Below are positions 8,791 to 16,610 of a stretch of 64,000 nucleotides of DNA, in pieces. Numbering within the stretch: position 1 is the stretch's first letter; every line of letters begins with the position of its first letter. The notes beneath the pieces are model-generated. The model had not been told where the DNA came from, made no database searches, and worked only from the letters and a program-made list of their open reading frames with translations. The translations under genes and the position numbers were made by a program. Source of the stretch: Thermoplasmata archaeon (GTDB lineage: Archaea > Thermoplasmatota > Thermoplasmata > Thermoplasmatales > GCA-001856825); assembly GCA_021792355.1 (NCBI GenBank), contig JAJYUV010000002.1:62581-126580 (forward strand). Reading direction: 5' to 3'.

Positions 8791-10215
8791 TCAACTCACC
8801 TTTTCGCTTGACTGATTTCCTATCCTGACTGGGTACTTTCCAGTGAGGCAGCCAAGGCAAAGTTTGTCCCTAGCTAGGGACGTGGCCTCTATGAGACCCT
8901 CAAGAGATATGTAGCGTAGACTGTCTGCTCCCAGTTTTGCATTTATCTCATTCAGGCTCCTGTTGGACGCGATGAATTGATCCTTGGTCTTCATATCGAT
9001 TCCTAGGTAACAGGGGAAGCGCACTGGAGGACAGGCAATCCGCAGGTGGACTTCCTTGGCCCCGTATTTTTTCAACAACCTGACTATCTTTCTCGTCGTG
9101 TTTCCCCTGATGATACTATCGTCTACGAGAACCACCTTCTTTCCTTCTATTAACTGCTTAATCGGATTGAGCTTTATGTCCAGCTCGCTCTCCCTTCCTG
9201 CCTGCTCCGGCATTATAAACGTCCTGTCCACATACCTGTTCTTGATCAGTGCCTCAGTCAGCGGGATTCCGGATTCCTCCGCATATCCCTGAGCGTGCGT
9301 TCTCGCTGAATCTGGAACTGCCACCACGCAGTCTGCTCCTTTGACCGGATTTTCCCTTGCAAGGATCCTTCCAAGCTCCATTCTGGTTTCGAAAACACTC
9401 CTACCATCCAGTATGCTATCCGGTCTTGCGAAGTAGACATACTCAAACATGCAGTGTGCTGTCCTTGCATCTTGGTTGTACATGAATGAATCGATCTCGT
9501 CCTTCCTGATCTCGACAATCTCCCCAGGTTTCACGTCCCTTATCATCTTTCCGTTTAGCTGGTCAAAAACAACGCTTTCAGAAGCTGCACAATAGCCGAA
9601 TTCGGTTGTTCCGACCACCAATGGTCTTATTCCATTGGGGTCACGGGCAACGAAAATCCGCTGGTTTATCATTATGTTCAACGAATACGCCCCCACTAGC
9701 TTCCTGAATGTATTCTTCATGGAAAGGATGGGGTCGGCCGTTCTTGACAGTTCTATGGAAAGAAGCTTCATTATCACTTCCGTGTCAGAATTGGTCGCGA
9801 ACGAGTATCCTTTGCTCTCAAGGGATTTCTTCAGCTGCTGGGCATTGACTATTTCTCCGTTGTGCCCAATTGCTATTTCGTATTTTCCAATGTTTGCATA
9901 TAGGGGTTGAGCATTCTCAAGGACCGAGGACCCAGCAGTGCTGTACCTTATATGACCTATGCCCATACCTGAGTCCTTCTCCAGCCTTATCCCGGAAAAT
10001 ACCTCGTTGACTAAACCCATCCCTTTATAATTCTTCAGCCCCTTGCCAGTGTTTATAGAAATACCCGCTGATTCCTGTCCACGGTGCTGAATTATCCTCA
10101 GCGATTGTACGAGTCTATAACCCACAGGGACGCTCTCAGCTAGAGCTACTATCCCGCAGGATTCACCTAGACTTCGCCCAGTTATAACTTCTGATCCTTG
10201 TATCCGGATATCCAC
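8791..10215 (-). CDS. purF: Amidophosphoribosyltransferase
   Basis: 474 residues. The N-terminal glutaminase (Ntn-hydrolase) part has the nucleophile Cys20 in ESCGIVALAE after a 19-residue propeptide-like leader, and QHRGQESAGI further on. The phosphoribosyltransferase part has the PRPP loop KKVVLVDDSIIRGNTTRK. It makes phosphoribosylamine from PRPP and glutamine, the first step of purine synthesis. The only in-frame start between an upstream TGA and Cys20 is GTG 10215, so the coding region must overlap the last 53 bases of rpl37e in another frame. The order lsm-rpl37e-purF is a known archaeal arrangement. Confidence 0.93.
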   Translation of the reverse strand: MDIRIQGSEVITGRSLGESCGIVALAESVPVGYRLVQSLRIIQHRGQESAGISINTGKGLKNYKGMGLVNEVFSGIRLEKDSGMGIGHIRYSTAGSSVLENAQPLYANIGKYEIAIGHNGEIVNAQQLKKSLESKGYSFATNSDTEVIMKLLSIELSRTADPILSMKNTFRKLVGAYSLNIMINQRIFVARDPNGIRPLVVGTTEFGYCAASESVVFDQLNGKMIRDVKPGEIVEIRKDEIDSFMYNQDARTAHCMFEYVYFARPDSILDGRSVFETRMELGRILARENPVKGADCVVAVPDSARTHAQGYAEESGIPLTEALIKNRYVDRTFIMPEQAGRESELDIKLNPIKQLIEGKKVVLVDDSIIRGNTTRKIVRLLKKYGAKEVHLRIACPPVRFPCYLGIDMKTKDQFIASNRSLNEINAKLGADSLRYISLEGLIEATSLARDKLCLGCLTGKYPVRIGNQSSEKVS

Positions 10216-10324
10216 AGTGGGAGCACCTTTTATCGGTCACATTGTAAGAATGATGACCACATCTCCTGCACTTTATATGGACTTTTATCCTGTTTCTCTT
10301 CCCCATCGATGGGGTTCCTCTCAT
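10163..10324 (-). CDS. rpl37e: Large ribosomal subunit protein eL37 (L37e)
   Basis: A 53-codon gene, easily missed. It begins ATG 10324 and stops TGA 10165-10163. The protein starts MRGTPSMGKRNR and has the two CxxC pairs of the L37e zinc ribbon, CRRCGHHSYNV and CSHCGYPD, ending RSYNWAKSR as in other archaeal L37e proteins. It binds 23S rRNA. Its start lies one base after the lsm stop (10326), and its last 53 bases overlap the 5' end of purF in a different frame. Translation of the three genes is likely coupled. Confidence 0.93.
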   Translation of the reverse strand: MRGTPSMGKRNRIKVHIKCRRCGHHSYNVTDKRCSHCGYPDTRIRSYNWAKSR

Positions 10325-10325
10325 T

Positions 10326-10562
10326 CTATATCGCCTCCGAAGGTGAAATGTACACTACCACGTCCCCTCTTACTACCATTATGGGGAAAGTTCCTTTGCT
10401 CTTGTTTTCTATTACCTCTTCCGCGTTCTTGATTACTAGGTTGAGGTGTTGGTCGTAACCATCCAGCAGTCCCCTGTACTCCCTGTTCCACTTTACCTTA
10501 ACCAGCACGTATTGGTTAAGGCTGTTTCCTAGAACGTTAAGAGGACGCAGCTTACCTTCCAT
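10326..10562 (-). CDS. Sm-like archaeal protein (LSm)
   Basis: 78 residues from ATG 10562. The Sm1 motif (LNQYVLVKVKWNREYRGLLD, then GYDQHLNLVI) and Sm2 motif (VVRGDVVVYISP) are both clear. LSm proteins form heptameric rings that bind U-rich RNA. A longer frame starting at 10583 (MRYQSGF added) is possible, but a TATA-like ATTAAATA at 10590-10583 lies 21-28 bases before 10562, which fits a leaderless transcript from the inner ATG; family alignment also favours MEGKLRPLNVL as the start. It heads the lsm-rpl37e-purF unit. Confidence 0.9.
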   Translation of the reverse strand: MEGKLRPLNVLGNSLNQYVLVKVKWNREYRGLLDGYDQHLNLVIKNAEEVIENKSKGTFPIMVVRGDVVVYISPSEAI

Positions 10563-10582
10563 AAATCCAGATTGATACCTCA

Positions 10583-10590
10583 TATTTAAT
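10583..10590 (-). promoter_or_regulatory. TATA-like element for lsm-rpl37e-purF
   Basis: On the minus strand ATTAAATA lies 28 to 21 bases before the lsm ATG at 10562. It overlaps the longer alternative start at 10583, which argues against that start. It faces away from the divergent gene at 10739. Confidence 0.45.
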
Positions 10591-10738
10591 GATGTCCAGA
10601 TGGGCTGCGCCTCAGAATATCATCTGGCAACTGGGAGAATGGCCGTAAAGTGTGACTTTCCTTGCTTTCCCAGTACGGTTTAATTTTTAATAAATTCGAG
10701 ACATAAGATTAAAGTGTACGATAATCTCCATTTGAATA

Positions 10739-11248
10739 ATGTCAGATGAACCAACCGGTCAGATCATCGGGATAATTCTCTATGCAGCAATCTCTCCAGA
10801 TTACGTCATAAGATCAATAATATTTACTGACAAGGAAGTGCTCCAGGTTCCGATCTCGAGGATAGGTGAGCTAGCTCAAAGAATGAGCGGTCTCCCTGTC
10901 GTTGCTGCGTGGCTTCTGGAGGCTGTTAACCCTGCTGTTTTTTCTGGCCTAGGAGGTCTGGTGGGAATTAAAATGTGGTCTGATCTGAAGAAGAAGGTCG
11001 CAAACCAGCAACCTGTGAAGTTCATAGGAGCGCCTATTCCGCCAGATATAGAAGAGGAAGCAAAGTTCAAACTTTCGTACGGGGACATCAGACGCGTTAA
11101 AATATCAAAGATAGCAATGTCCACAGACTATCTGCTCAGCCTGACAGCAGGATTTCTACACACCCAGATGATTGTCTTCGAAGGCAGAGCCGTAGAGGAT
11201 GTGACTTCACTTGTAAACAAAACTCCATTATCATCAAAATTGTCTTGA
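10739..11248 (+). CDS. Hypothetical protein
   Basis: 169 residues, no recognised family. The first ~45 residues (IIGIILYAAISPDYVIRSII, then FTDKEVLQVPISRIG) look like a beta-strand barrel start. A hydrophobic stretch rich in Gly/Ala/Val follows (VVAAWLLEAVNPAVFSGLGG) that could be one membrane-associated segment. The C-terminal half has a basic helix and SYGDIRRVKISKIAMSTDY. A PH-like or membrane-linked small-protein fold is imaginable, but nothing supports a function. An ATTAAAG element about 27 bases upstream of ATG 10739 suggests a leaderless transcript, divergent from lsm. Confidence 0.6.
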   Translation: MSDEPTGQIIGIILYAAISPDYVIRSIIFTDKEVLQVPISRIGELAQRMSGLPVVAAWLLEAVNPAVFSGLGGLVGIKMWSDLKKKVANQQPVKFIGAPIPPDIEEEAKFKLSYGDIRRVKISKIAMSTDYLLSLTAGFLHTQMIVFEGRAVEDVTSLVNKTPLSSKLS

Positions 11249-11262
11249 AGAAACTCAGGAAA

Positions 11263-11270
11263 TTTATTTA
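11263..11270 (+). promoter_or_regulatory. TATA-like element for the MTA phosphorylase gene
   Basis: TTTATTTA lies 30 to 23 bases before ATG 11293, the spacing of a leaderless archaeal promoter. Confidence 0.45.
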
Positions 11271-11292
11271 GCCAACAGAACATACACTCTAA

Positions 11293-12063
11293 ATGACAAT
11301 AGGTCTAATTGGGGGTTCAGTCACTGGAAAACTGATTGAAGATCCCGAAATAGTGAAACTAAGCACCCCCTATGGTGATATGTCTTCTCCACTTGAGGTA
11401 GGGAAGATTGGGGGGAAGGAGGTCGTTGTCCTGTATAGGCACGGAAAGGAACACAAGATACCTCCGCACAAGATCAACTTCAGGGCAAATATATACGGAC
11501 TGAAAGAAATGGGAGTGGAAAGAGTAATAGGAGTTTCGGCCGTCGGATCCCTCCAGAAAGATATTGAGCCGGGCACGATAGCGCTTCCCGACCAATTCTT
11601 TGATTATACAAAGGGGAGAGAGTACACTTTCTTTGATGGACCACAGGTAATCCACATATCTATGGCCGATCCATTCTGCCCTGAACTGCTAGACGTATTC
11701 CACAAAACGCTCCTAGATCTCAGGATGAAATCAAAGATTGGGGGCACTTACGTGTGCATAGAAGGGCCCAGATTCTCGACGAGAGCTGAGAGCAAATTCT
11801 TCAGAGGGGTCGGAGACGTGATAGGAATGACGCTTGTTCCAGAAATCAACCTGGCTAGGGAAAAGGAAATGTGCTATCTGACTCTTGCAACGGTGACAGA
11901 TTATGATGTTTGGGCTGATGTTCCGGTGAATTCAAAAGAAGTGATTAGAGTAATGAAAGAAAGTGAAGAAAATATAAGGAAAGTCCTGGCAAATGCGATC
12001 CCAAGAATCTCCGATAATAGGTCGTGCAAATGCAACCTCTATCTCAAGGAGGCGGGACTTTGA
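11293..12063 (+). CDS. mtnP: S-methyl-5'-thioadenosine phosphorylase family (MTAP/PNP)
   Basis: 256 residues. It has the trimeric nucleoside phosphorylase landmarks: IGLIGGSVTGKLI with the phosphate-binding Gly/Ser region, HKIPPHKINFRANIY, and the purine/ribose site CIEGPRFSTRAES followed by IGMTLVPEINLAREKEMCY. It cleaves methylthioadenosine (or a related purine nucleoside) with phosphate to adenine and methylthioribose-1-phosphate. The residues after the base site (TDYDVW) are compatible with MTAP but do not exclude a hypoxanthine- or guanine-specific paralogue. Its stop overlaps the TTG start of the RNase gene downstream. Confidence 0.85.
   Translation: MTIGLIGGSVTGKLIEDPEIVKLSTPYGDMSSPLEVGKIGGKEVVVLYRHGKEHKIPPHKINFRANIYGLKEMGVERVIGVSAVGSLQKDIEPGTIALPDQFFDYTKGREYTFFDGPQVIHISMADPFCPELLDVFHKTLLDLRMKSKIGGTYVCIEGPRFSTRAESKFFRGVGDVIGMTLVPEINLAREKEMCYLTLATVTDYDVWADVPVNSKEVIRVMKESEENIRKVLANAIPRISDNRSCKCNLYLKEAGL
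12047..12053 (+). promoter_or_regulatory. Strong ribosome-binding site deciding the RNase start
   Basis: AAGGAGG, a near-perfect anti-16S match, sits 6 bases before TTG 12060 and inside the end of the MTAP gene. It supports TTG 12060 rather than the upstream in-frame GTG 12024 as the start of the beta-CASP gene. Confidence 0.7.
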
Positions 12064-13280
12064 AGGCGAAGTTCCTCGGAGGGGGAGATGAAGTCGGAAG
12101 ACTTGGCATGGTCCTCTCCACAGACAGGTACAAATTTCTCTTCGACTATGGAATGAACCCCACAAAGCCGCCCACATTTCCAATGCTTGCTCCTAAGGTG
12201 GATGGGGTGTTCATAACGCACTCGCACCTTGATCACGTTGGGATGCTTCCGTGGTTGAACAAGAATGGAGGGGCAAATGTGTATGCCACTCCGCCTACCC
12301 TGTCGGTAATACCGATACTCCTGTACGATTCAGTAAAGATCGCAAACCTGGAAGGAACGAACCTTCCATATGAGGAGTTTGATGTTGATAGCATCATAGA
12401 GTCTTTCACGCCGCTTAATTACGGCGAAACCATGGAATTCAAAGATCAGGAAATAACTTCCCACCCGACAGGTCACCTCATTGGAAGTTCTATGTACCAT
12501 ATCCAGAACGATCGCAAGATCGTGTTCACTGGGGACATACAGAGCATAGATACGCACCTCCTTTTCGGAATTAAACCGATAAGCACTGAGATTCTTGTCG
12601 TTGAAAGTACGTATGCAGGCAAGGAACATCCGCCTAGACCAAATGTTGAAGAAAATTTCTTGGCTTCCATCCAAAGGGTCGTGGAGAACGACGGAGTGGC
12701 CGTTATCCCTGCATTCGCAACCGGAAGGGCCCAGGAACTGCTGATGGTATTGGAAAATACAGATTATGAGATATGGATAGATGGGATGGCGAGAACCGTC
12801 TGCAACGTCCTGCTAAGCTTCCCCAAGTACATAAAGAACTACCAGAGATACAAGAAGATGCTCAGGAGAGTGAGAATGGTCAGGAGCAAGTCGGATCGTG
12901 AGAAAGCACTGAACGGCGACGTTATCCTAACGACTAGCGGAATGCTAGACGGGGGTCCCGTGCTAAACTACATATCTCAGCTCAACGATCCAAAGAACGG
13001 ACTCTTCCTCACTGGATACCAGGTCGAAGATACAAATGGAAGGATGCTCCTTGAAACCGGTAGCATAGATCTAGCTGGCGTTGCAACCAAGGTGAACATG
13101 GATGTGAAATTCTTCGATTTCTCGGCACACTCGGGGCACAAGGAGCTCGTTGAATTTATTGAAGGTTCAAGACCCGACAAGGTCGTGCTAATGCACGGAG
13201 AGAAGAGGGAAGAACTGGCTAAGGACCTCACTTCTGCAAAGGTCGTACTCCCGAAGAACGGGGAGGAATTTGAAATCTGA
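12060..13280 (+). CDS. Beta-CASP metallo-beta-lactamase RNase (aCPSF2/RNase J-like)
   Basis: About 406 residues. The metal-binding HSHLDH motif (about residues 54-59), HPTGHLIGSSMYH, VFTGDIQS and the late FSAHSGHKELVEF give the full metallo-beta-lactamase metal site. TSGMLDGGP and the insert before it are the beta-CASP cap. There is no N-terminal KH extension, so it is the short archaeal type (aCPSF2/RNase J-like) rather than aCPSF1. The expected role is 5'-end exonuclease or endonuclease RNA processing. It starts at TTG 12060, overlapping the MTAP stop as TTGA, with a strong ribosome-binding site; the next gene begins 5 bases after its stop. Confidence 0.88.
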   Translation: MKAKFLGGGDEVGRLGMVLSTDRYKFLFDYGMNPTKPPTFPMLAPKVDGVFITHSHLDHVGMLPWLNKNGGANVYATPPTLSVIPILLYDSVKIANLEGTNLPYEEFDVDSIIESFTPLNYGETMEFKDQEITSHPTGHLIGSSMYHIQNDRKIVFTGDIQSIDTHLLFGIKPISTEILVVESTYAGKEHPPRPNVEENFLASIQRVVENDGVAVIPAFATGRAQELLMVLENTDYEIWIDGMARTVCNVLLSFPKYIKNYQRYKKMLRRVRMVRSKSDREKALNGDVILTTSGMLDGGPVLNYISQLNDPKNGLFLTGYQVEDTNGRMLLETGSIDLAGVATKVNMDVKFFDFSAHSGHKELVEFIEGSRPDKVVLMHGEKREELAKDLTSAKVVLPKNGEEFEI

Positions 13281-13285
13281 CTCAT

Positions 13286-14218
13286 ATGCTGAGGGACAAG
13301 GTACTTGATCTGCTTTTCGAAGAGGAACTTACCCAAAAGGAACTGACTTCCAGGCTCAATTCGTCCCGATCTAGGATATCAGAAGTTCTATCCAGGCTGG
13401 AGAAACAGGGATTCATTGTCAGAAGGAGGATCAGCGAGAGAACCGTTGTCGTTTCCCTGAATCACGAAAAAACGTTGAGAGTTGGGATACTCAGGAGCAC
13501 AGAATACGTCCACGTCGTTTCTGCTTTGCACGAACTTGGAAAGAAGATACCTTTCAGGCTGAGGGTATATGACAATAGTTTGGAGGCGCTGAAGGAGCTC
13601 ATGACTGGCACCGAAGACATAATTGCAAGTCCCCTCATTTCAGGGTACTTCTTCTTTCTCATTGACAAGAACATCAGACCTGTCGCGGGAATTGCAAAGG
13701 GAGGTGCGGGGCTCATAAAGAGGAAAAATCATGGGAAGATAGGAACGACTCCTCTATCAAGAATGGACAAAGATTCGAGAGAGTTTGCTGGTTATGGTCA
13801 GGTCTACTTCAAGAGCATTGAAGACATACTGCGCGCTTACAAAAAAGGGGAGATAGATGCAGCGCAAATCTGGGAGCCTTTTCTGTCCATGAACAACGGG
13901 ATCAAGAGCCCTACTAGGGGTATGTGCTGCTGCCTTTTCAGCACTGGCAAGCGCACAAAATCACTGGGTCAGTTCCTCGAGAAATATACAGAGAGCGTGG
14001 GGAGAGGATTCACGAATGAAAGGAAGAGTGAAGTGTCCAGGCTCATGAGTAATTTCCTCGGAGTTCGTGACAATGACATCTTCAATAGCATAGGGTCATA
14101 CCTCTTCACAACGCTTGTTAGCGAAGAGGATCTGGAAGACCAGATAACGAGCTTCGGGCTTCCAGTCGTTAAGGGAGTGGAGAGATTTCTTGAAAAATGC
14201 CCCAAAGTTTCCGTATGA
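13286..14218 (+). CDS. Winged-helix regulator fused to a binding-protein-like domain
   Basis: 310 residues. Residues 1-60 form a winged helix-turn-helix (LTQKELTSRLNSSRSRISEV, then LSRLEKQGFIVRR). From about residue 70 the pattern VGILRSTEYVHVVSALHELG, RVYDNSLEALKELMTGTEDI and YKKGEIDAAQIWEPF resembles periplasmic-binding-protein-like domains of the NMT1/TauA type, here without a signal peptide, so it should act inside the cell as a ligand-sensing regulator. Cysteines in RGMCCCLFS are unusual. The ligand is unknown. It lies 5 bases after the RNase gene and overlaps the helicase start at TTG 14190, so all three are probably one operon. Confidence 0.7.
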   Translation: MLRDKVLDLLFEEELTQKELTSRLNSSRSRISEVLSRLEKQGFIVRRRISERTVVVSLNHEKTLRVGILRSTEYVHVVSALHELGKKIPFRLRVYDNSLEALKELMTGTEDIIASPLISGYFFFLIDKNIRPVAGIAKGGAGLIKRKNHGKIGTTPLSRMDKDSREFAGYGQVYFKSIEDILRAYKKGEIDAAQIWEPFLSMNNGIKSPTRGMCCCLFSTGKRTKSLGQFLEKYTESVGRGFTNERKSEVSRLMSNFLGVRDNDIFNSIGSYLFTTLVSEEDLEDQITSFGLPVVKGVERFLEKCPKVSV

Positions 14219-15992
14219 AATATATCCCTGGCAGGAGATGATCTTCCAGAAGCTCGAGAGGAGTGAAAAGACTTCCACCATTCTAGAGAGTCCAACCGGG
14301 TCCGGTAAGACGATCGCAATGCTCTTTCACGTCGTATCGAAATATCCAGACAGGAGGATAGTCTTCCTCACTCGTACCAATTCTCAGGGAGAGAATCTGC
14401 TAAGAGAAGCGAATAGACTGGGTCTTGGGAAGGTCATGACATTCTTTGGAAGGGGCGAGATGTGCCTCTTTAAGAAACAGGTTTCTGAGATGTCCCAGGG
14501 GACGCCGGAAGAACAGAGCAACTTTTGCAGAGCACTGGTAGAGAAGCATCGTACAGGAAAGGGAGGGTGTCCCTACGAAACAAACTACGACCTCGGGTGG
14601 AAGAAGTCGATCATGTCACAGGAGGATTTTATAGAAATGGGAAATAGTGACTACTGCCCGTACTTCGCACAGAAGATGCTTGCCAGGGATGCGAATATTT
14701 TGGTGACATCATACTCCTTTTTCCTGAATCCGTTCATACGGGAGAGATTCCTTGGATGGATGGAAGCAGACCTGAGAGATATAGTGCTGATAGCAGACGA
14801 GGCACACAACATTCCTGACATAACGAGGAACCTTCTTTCATCAAGGTTGACTCATAACAGCCTCAATGGATGCTCAAAGGAGATTGACCAGTATGGGGAC
14901 CTTCAGCTGAACAAGATTAACACATCCTATGTGATAGATTCCCTGGGGGAGGCTCTCACCTCCCTAATGAAAGAGGGAGACAGGATAATCACCACCCAAG
15001 AAGTTACGGAAGCATACATGGAAGCATTCCAGATGAATTCCTTGGAAATCAAGAATGTTCTTTCTCTGCTTGCAAATTTTGGTCTTTCCATAAGGGAATC
15101 CAAAAGCAACGAAGGAAGGCTCCCAAGAAGTCACATACTCAACGTTGCAATTCTCGCGCTGAAAATGATGGAAGATGATGAGAGTTATCGGGTGACGATA
15201 TCTCACAATGAAGAACCGTCAGGGATCAGCCTGATGAACCTCGAAACTTACGATGTACTCAAATTTTTCAACAATGCATTTAGATCATTCTTCATGTCCG
15301 GGACCATTTCTCCTTTCAGCAAGTTCGTCGATGAGATGGGACTTCTGGACCCTGAGAAAATAATGATAAAAGCAGATTACTTAGAAAGGAACCTAAGGGT
15401 ACTTTTCGTGGACGACGTCACTTCAAAGTACACAATGAAAGATGAATCCAGGCAGAGGATGAACGCCTACGTCAAAGACATAGTCGAAAGAGTCGATAAA
15501 AACAAGATCATATTTTGCACTTCTTACGAACAGCTGTCCTCCTTCCTGGAAGTAGACATGAGAGGAAAAATCTACTTCGAGAGAAAGGGAATGAGCAATG
15601 AGGAGTTTGTGTCCCTTATCTCCCATTTCAGGGAAAAAGGAGGGAATCTCTTTGCGGTCATCAACGGGCGAATCTCGGAGGGGATTGATCTACCGGGAAA
15701 ACTTGTCGAGGTTGCGGTGCTTACAGGGATTCCGTACCCTCCTCCGTCTCCTGAATCATCGGCTCTGGAGTTATTCTATGAGATGAAATTCAGGAGAGGG
15801 TGGGAGTATGCTTACGACGCAGTTGCTTCCACCAAAATGCGTCAGGCAATAGGAAGGCTTATCAGGAGCCCTGAAGAAAGGGGTGTGGCAATAATACTGG
15901 ACTCGAGGGCACGAAAGTTCAGAGCGGATCTTCCAAATCTGTACCTTAGCAGAGACGTCATTTCTGACGTTACCAAGTTCCTTGATCAATAG
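14190..15992 (+). CDS. xpd: XPD/Rad3-family DNA helicase
   Basis: 600 residues, typical of archaeal XPD. Walker A ESPTGSGKT (33-41), DEAH box at 203-206 (IADEAHNIPD), and late motifs NGRISEGIDLPGK and MRQAIGRLIRSPEERG. Four cysteines between motifs I and II (C92, C113, C127, C156) match the [4Fe-4S] cluster ligands needed for 5'-3' unwinding. It starts at TTG 14190, overlapping the regulator gene by 29 bases, and its last 7 bases overlap the convergent CDP-archaeol synthase gene. Confidence 0.92.
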   Translation: MKNAPKFPYEIYPWQEMIFQKLERSEKTSTILESPTGSGKTIAMLFHVVSKYPDRRIVFLTRTNSQGENLLREANRLGLGKVMTFFGRGEMCLFKKQVSEMSQGTPEEQSNFCRALVEKHRTGKGGCPYETNYDLGWKKSIMSQEDFIEMGNSDYCPYFAQKMLARDANILVTSYSFFLNPFIRERFLGWMEADLRDIVLIADEAHNIPDITRNLLSSRLTHNSLNGCSKEIDQYGDLQLNKINTSYVIDSLGEALTSLMKEGDRIITTQEVTEAYMEAFQMNSLEIKNVLSLLANFGLSIRESKSNEGRLPRSHILNVAILALKMMEDDESYRVTISHNEEPSGISLMNLETYDVLKFFNNAFRSFFMSGTISPFSKFVDEMGLLDPEKIMIKADYLERNLRVLFVDDVTSKYTMKDESRQRMNAYVKDIVERVDKNKIIFCTSYEQLSSFLEVDMRGKIYFERKGMSNEEFVSLISHFREKGGNLFAVINGRISEGIDLPGKLVEVAVLTGIPYPPPSPESSALELFYEMKFRRGWEYAYDAVASTKMRQAIGRLIRSPEERGVAIILDSRARKFRADLPNLYLSRDVISDVTKFLDQ

Positions 15993-16531
15993 GGCACACT
16001 CTTCATCTTCAACTTGTAGCCTATTATGTTCACCGCCCTATGAATGAGCGGAGTTATGATAAGTATCGCGACGATGCCCTCCCATGGGAACAAAGATGCC
16101 GCTTCTTTCCAAAAAAAGACGTAAAAGAAGACAAGGGCGAAAAGCGCAAATGGATACTGGTCAAGGAAGATAGACTCCGCCCCTGGCGCCCTTCCCAGCC
16201 GCCTCTTTATGAATGACCCTACCAGATCGCCGATCATGGAGAATGTGGAGAGAGTAATGACCATGGAAAGAACGATCGTGAACTGGCTGGAAAATGTTAA
16301 TTCCTTCACTCCGAAAATCAGGGAAGCATAGTTGATCAACAACCCCACTAATAAACCCGCAAGAATTCCCCCAAAGAGCCCTGACCAGGTCTTGTGATCC
16401 CCAAGGATTCTCTTCCCGTTCCACGTCCTTCCTCCGTCAATTATTCCATGCCCCCCTGTAATCACCGCACTTGGGTTGGCGATGAATGCGGGTATGAAGA
16501 GGACAAGTGAAGATATGAAGGAAGGGATCAC
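15986..16531 (-). CDS. carS: CDP-archaeol synthase
   Basis: 181 residues with about five hydrophobic segments. The family core is near the N-terminus: FIANPSAVITGGHGIIDGG, then RTWNGKRILGDHKTWSGLFG. The enzyme activates digeranylgeranylglyceryl phosphate with CTP, the step before polar head-group attachment in archaeal membrane lipids. It is divergent from the flippase gene (79 bases apart) and converges on the XPD gene with a 7-base overlap. Confidence 0.9.
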   Translation of the reverse strand: MIPSFISSLVLFIPAFIANPSAVITGGHGIIDGGRTWNGKRILGDHKTWSGLFGGILAGLLVGLLINYASLIFGVKELTFSSQFTIVLSMVITLSTFSMIGDLVGSFIKRRLGRAPGAESIFLDQYPFALFALVFFYVFFWKEAASLFPWEGIVAILIITPLIHRAVNIIGYKLKMKSVPY

Positions 16532-16610
16532 GTTCGGCCAGAGTCTGCGAAAATATAACCATTTCTAAAAAACATAGGTTTTTCTACACTTTTCTACTCA
16601 TCCTTGAGAG

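Noticed and set aside
12024..12062. GTG 12024 as the start of the beta-CASP RNase gene
   Set aside because: A strong AAGGAGG sits 6 bases before TTG 12060, and family N-termini begin near KAKFLGGGDEVG; the extra 12 residues are not family-like.
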